In this document: piece after piece, positions 6,081 to 8,508 of the stretch
Position numbering within the stretch: the first letter of the stretch is position 1
How the letters are laid out: each line of letters begins with the position of its first letter
Assembly (NCBI GenBank): GCA_945835085.1
Contig: CAMAIG010000042.1
Coordinates: forward strand, 1-8,508
Source of the DNA: an uncultured Ruminococcus sp.
GTDB lineage: Bacteria; Bacillota; Clostridia; Oscillospirales; Ruminococcaceae
Direction: 5' to 3'
Length of the DNA: 8,508 nucleotides
Notes under the pieces: generated by a model
Seen by the model: only the letters and a program-made list of their open reading frames with translations
Database searches by the model: none
Told to the model about the DNA's origin: nothing
Made by a program: the position numbers and the translations under genes

Positions 6081-8508
6081 ATGAACGAAAATATTGACAA
6101 AATCTGGCGGAAATACTTCGGTGAAGCAATGGAAGCTTTATCGGAAGCAGACAACAGGATAGGCGCCTTTGTCGCTGTAAAGAGTATCAATGCGGTAAAG
6201 GCTGATGCGAATACCCTGAGCCTTCTGGGCATGGGGCAGGAGCCGGATTATGACGAATTTGTTTTCACCATTGAGCGGGCCGGGCTGAAGATAGACAACG
6301 GTGAGTCCGGCATGAAGATAATCATGCTTGATACCGATAAGGATATCAAGGCAGGCTGCATAGTTTCAAATCAGAGCGCTCTCGGGGATAAAATGTCCGA
6401 TTTTCTTCCCCTGATCTCACAGATGCAGCTGGTAAAGAAAATGAACCGGGACAAGGGAGAGTCCTTACTTGCGCTTGTGGAGATTGAGGGAATGGAGGAC
6501 GTTTCCTCCGATTCCTGCTTTACAATAAGCGCTGTTAATGCTATACTTTCAGTGCTTCCCGAGAATGCCTCGGCTGCTTATTCGGCAGAGTCCAGGCTAT
6601 GGATATATGTCCCTGAGTTCACGGGAAATGCAGAGGAGCTTCTGGGAGATATCCGAAGCTCGGTTGAAAACTGCAGCATAATTGATGACAGGGGAAATAT
6701 TATCAGCCCCAAGCATTCCATGACCGTTTCTGCGGGCTACAGCGTTTCGGGTGCGGTGCCCGTGAGAAGAATGTTCATGGCAAATTTCGCCCTCTTTGAA
6801 GCAAGGTCAAAGGGCTTCGGACAAATAAGCACCTTCTCCCTTGAAAGCTATGACAAGCACAAGAATGAATATGAGGAGATAAGAGTTTTTGCAAAGCTTG
6901 TGGATCTCAATCTTTTCATGTATCACTTCCAGCCCATAATAAGCGCTTCAACAGGCGAGATTGTTGCATATGAGGCTCTTATGAGAACGGATTCCTCCAT
7001 AGGACTTAATCCATTAAGCATACTTTCCCTTGCGGAAAAATATAACCGACTTTATGATATAGAAAAGGCTACCCTTAAAAATACCCTTTGTTACCTGAAG
7101 GATAATCAGGAGGCTTTTGAAAACAGAAAGCTCTTTATCAACATTATCTCATCACATATCCTGAGCCATGGGGATTATGAGCTGCTAGTGGAGGAGTATG
7201 GCAGCATACTTAACAAGGCTGTTATCGAAATGACCGAACAGACCGAGATAAGCGATGCCGCTCTTGAAACCCTGCAGAACAGGCTTAAATCCAACAGCAT
7301 GGAGCTTGCCATAGACGATTACGGTACAGGCTATTCAAATGCCTCAAATCTTATCAGATACGACCCTGTTTATGTTAAGATCGACCGCTCACTCATAAGC
7401 CACATCGACACCAATCCCAAGACCCAGAAGATAGTTTCAAGCACCATCGAATTTCTCCATGCAGGGGGCTATATCGCTCTTGCCGAGGGCGTTGAAACTT
7501 ACGACGAGCTTCGCACGCTTATACATATGGGCGTTGACCTTATCCAGGGATACTACATCTCAAAGCCAAGACCCATGCTCATGAATGAGATAGCCGAGCA
7601 TCTTAGAAAAGAGATAGAAACCATTAATCTGGAGCTCAAGGGCGAGATAAAGAAGGTCTACAGACCTGCCGAGGGCGAAGAGGTCGATATCTACAAGCTT
7701 GTGGTTGAGAAATATACCGACATCTTTATTGAGAATGCTCATACAGTGCTTGTGGGCGGAAAGGAGCAGTTCGCTCACATCAAGGTTACTATCCGTGATG
7801 ATATTGAAACAGAGCTTGTTTTAAATAACGTCCGCCTTAGCTCCGATTATATTGAGCCTGTCATAGAGCTTGGTCAGAACAGCAGAGTTGACCTTTTCTG
7901 CGAAAGGGAAAATGAGATATGCCATACGGGTATCCTTGTTCCCGAAACCTCTTCCCTGCGGCTATACGGCGGCGGAGATCTTACCATTAGCCCCGATGTT
8001 TTTGACGGCTATGCCATTGGCTGTGACAGTGCAGGCTCATACGGAAGCATAACCGTTGACCTGACAGGAAAGCTTAACATCAACGCAACGGGCGAAAAGT
8101 GCTTTGCCATCGGCGGAGGAAGAAACGAGAGAAACAACACCATAGATATCCGTGCCGGAGATATCGGCATCATGTGCGGATGCTCAACCAGCGTGGGAAT
8201 AGGAAGCAAATGCGGCAATGCACTCATAAATATTTCCGACTGCAGCCTGAATATCACCGTTTCCTCGGCAAATGCAGTGGCTGTCGGCTCTCTTGAAGGG
8301 GTCAGCACAATCACCATGTCAAATTTTTATATGGAATGCAAGATGTCGGGAAGCAGCCTCTGCACTATCGGCGTTCTCAATAATGGAGGAGGCAGCATAA
8401 GTCTGACCGACTGCCGTATTTCCGGAAAGATGAACGGCAAGGAGCATGTCTGCATCGGCACAAAGGACGGCAGCATCGAATGCAGCATCACAAAAACCAA
8501 GTTTATCC
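6081..8508 (+). CDS. Degenerate-GGDEF/EAL cyclic-di-GMP phosphodiesterase fused to a beta-helix-like repeat domain (3' end outside window)
   Basis: An open frame of 809 codons without a stop, truncated by the window edge. Residues 1-115 are unassigned. Residues 128-265 fit a GGDEF fold (ALVEIEGME; VSAGYSVS; FALFEARSKGFGQI), but the signature is AESRL (169-173), so no cyclase activity is expected. The EAL domain (about 280-500) has the residues known to bind metal and substrate: Glu298 (EALMR), Asn354 (FINIIS), Glu383 (IEMTE), Asp412/Asp413 (DDYGTGYS), Lys433 (KID), Glu469 (AEGVET) and Gln489 (QGYYISKP). It should hydrolyse cyclic-di-GMP to pGpG. A charged helical linker (about 497-533) leads into beta-rich sequence (about 540-633), then repeats of 28-31 residues from 644 to the window end. 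No signal peptide or membrane helix is seen, so it is probably cytoplasmic. It has its own strong promoter and is divergent from the DUF3877-like gene. Confidence 0.92.
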   Translation, partial: MNENIDKIWRKYFGEAMEALSEADNRIGAFVAVKSINAVKADANTLSLLGMGQEPDYDEFVFTIERAGLKIDNGESGMKIIMLDTDKDIKAGCIVSNQSALGDKMSDFLPLISQMQLVKKMNRDKGESLLALVEIEGMEDVSSDSCFTISAVNAILSVLPENASAAYSAESRLWIYVPEFTGNAEELLGDIRSSVENCSIIDDRGNIISPKHSMTVSAGYSVSGAVPVRRMFMANFALFEARSKGFGQISTFSLESYDKHKNEYEEIRVFAKLVDLNLFMYHFQPIISASTGEIVAYEALMRTDSSIGLNPLSILSLAEKYNRLYDIEKATLKNTLCYLKDNQEAFENRKLFINIISSHILSHGDYELLVEEYGSILNKAVIEMTEQTEISDAALETLQNRLKSNSMELAIDDYGTGYSNASNLIRYDPVYVKIDRSLISHIDTNPKTQKIVSSTIEFLHAGGYIALAEGVETYDELRTLIHMGVDLIQGYYISKPRPMLMNEIAEHLRKEIETINLELKGEIKKVYRPAEGEEVDIYKLVVEKYTDIFIENAHTVLVGGKEQFAHIKVTIRDDIETELVLNNVRLSSDYIEPVIELGQNSRVDLFCERENEICHTGILVPETSSLRLYGGGDLTISPDVFDGYAIGCDSAGSYGSITVDLTGKLNINATGEKCFAIGGGRNERNNTIDIRAGDIGIMCGCSTSVGIGSKCGNALINISDCSLNITVSSANAVAVGSLEGVSTITMSNFYMECKMSGSSLCTIGVLNNGGGSISLTDCRISGKMNGKEHVCIGTKDGSIECSITKTKFI
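8010..8508 (+). repeat. Beta-helix-like protein repeats, period 28-31 residues, at least six turns
   Basis: Within the EAL protein, a hydrophobic-Gly step recurs at Ile646-Gly647, Ile677-Gly678, Ile707-Gly708, Val735-Gly736, Ile763-Gly764 and Ile792-Gly793, spaced 31, 30, 28, 28 and 29 residues. Each is followed after a Gly/Asn-rich turn by a short alternating strand (ITV, IDI, INI, ITM, ISL, CSI) and usually a second strand. This resembles the AIGGG...ITI repeats of Firmicutes surface proteins predicted to fold as parallel beta-helices. The DNA copies have diverged, so this is a protein-level repeat. The array continues past the window end. Confidence 0.75.

Noticed and set aside
8009..8317. 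A 102-codon minus-strand frame and overlapping short plus frames near the window end
   Set aside because: They overlap the continuous EAL/beta-helix frame, whose repeat pattern strongly supports the plus frame starting at 6081.
8010..8508. Tandem DNA repeat or CRISPR array
   Set aside because: The periodicity exists only at protein level; nucleotide copies are diverged, with no identical repeats or unique spacers.

Overview
The window reads as chromosomal DNA of a Gram-positive anaerobe of the Clostridia, most likely a Ruminococcus or relative in the Oscillospiraceae (inference). The grounds are moderate GC with GGAGG-type ribosome binding sites, four promoters close to the sigma-A consensus with 17-bp spacers, a zinc-ribbon/TPM gene pair of a kind common in gut Firmicutes, a DUF3877-like protein, and a GGDEF/EAL signalling protein with an accessory domain. 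I see no insertion sequence, tRNA, rRNA, CRISPR array or phage gene.

Layout. Bases 1-3141 hold a tightly packed plus-strand unit: promoter (3-31), a tail-anchored zinc-ribbon protein with a TTG start (91-1155), a secreted, membrane-anchored TPM-domain protein (1168-1932), ispD (1951-2628) and ispF (2641-3141). The gaps are 12, 18 and 12 bases and I see no internal promoter, so envelope-type proteins of unknown role appear to share a transcript with two consecutive enzymes of the MEP isoprenoid pathway. A strong bidirectional hairpin terminator (3158-3199) separates ispF from the convergent metG gene (3206-5155, minus strand), a methionyl-tRNA synthetase with its C-terminal tRNA-binding domain. 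metG has its own promoter (5271-5299) and a roughly 108-base leader that can fold into nested helices. Upstream lies a DUF3877-like gene (5356-5892, minus) with a perfect consensus promoter.

Bases 5893-6080 are a divergent intergenic region. It carries the promoter of the DUF3877-like gene, a 6-bp inverted repeat, and an extended -10 promoter driving a large plus-strand gene that starts at 6081 and runs off the window (809 codons seen). Its product has an unassigned N-terminal region, a degenerate GGDEF domain, an EAL cyclic-di-GMP phosphodiesterase domain with the expected catalytic residues, a helical linker, and then a cysteine-rich repeat domain with a 28-31 residue period that looks like a parallel beta-helix. 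No signal peptide or membrane segment is visible.

The EAL/beta-helix fusion is the most unusual thing here. Such repeats are generally met in cell-surface proteins, so their attachment to a cytoplasmic second-messenger enzyme suggests a scaffold, sensor or localisation module that I cannot name. The other genes are mostly conserved housekeeping functions.
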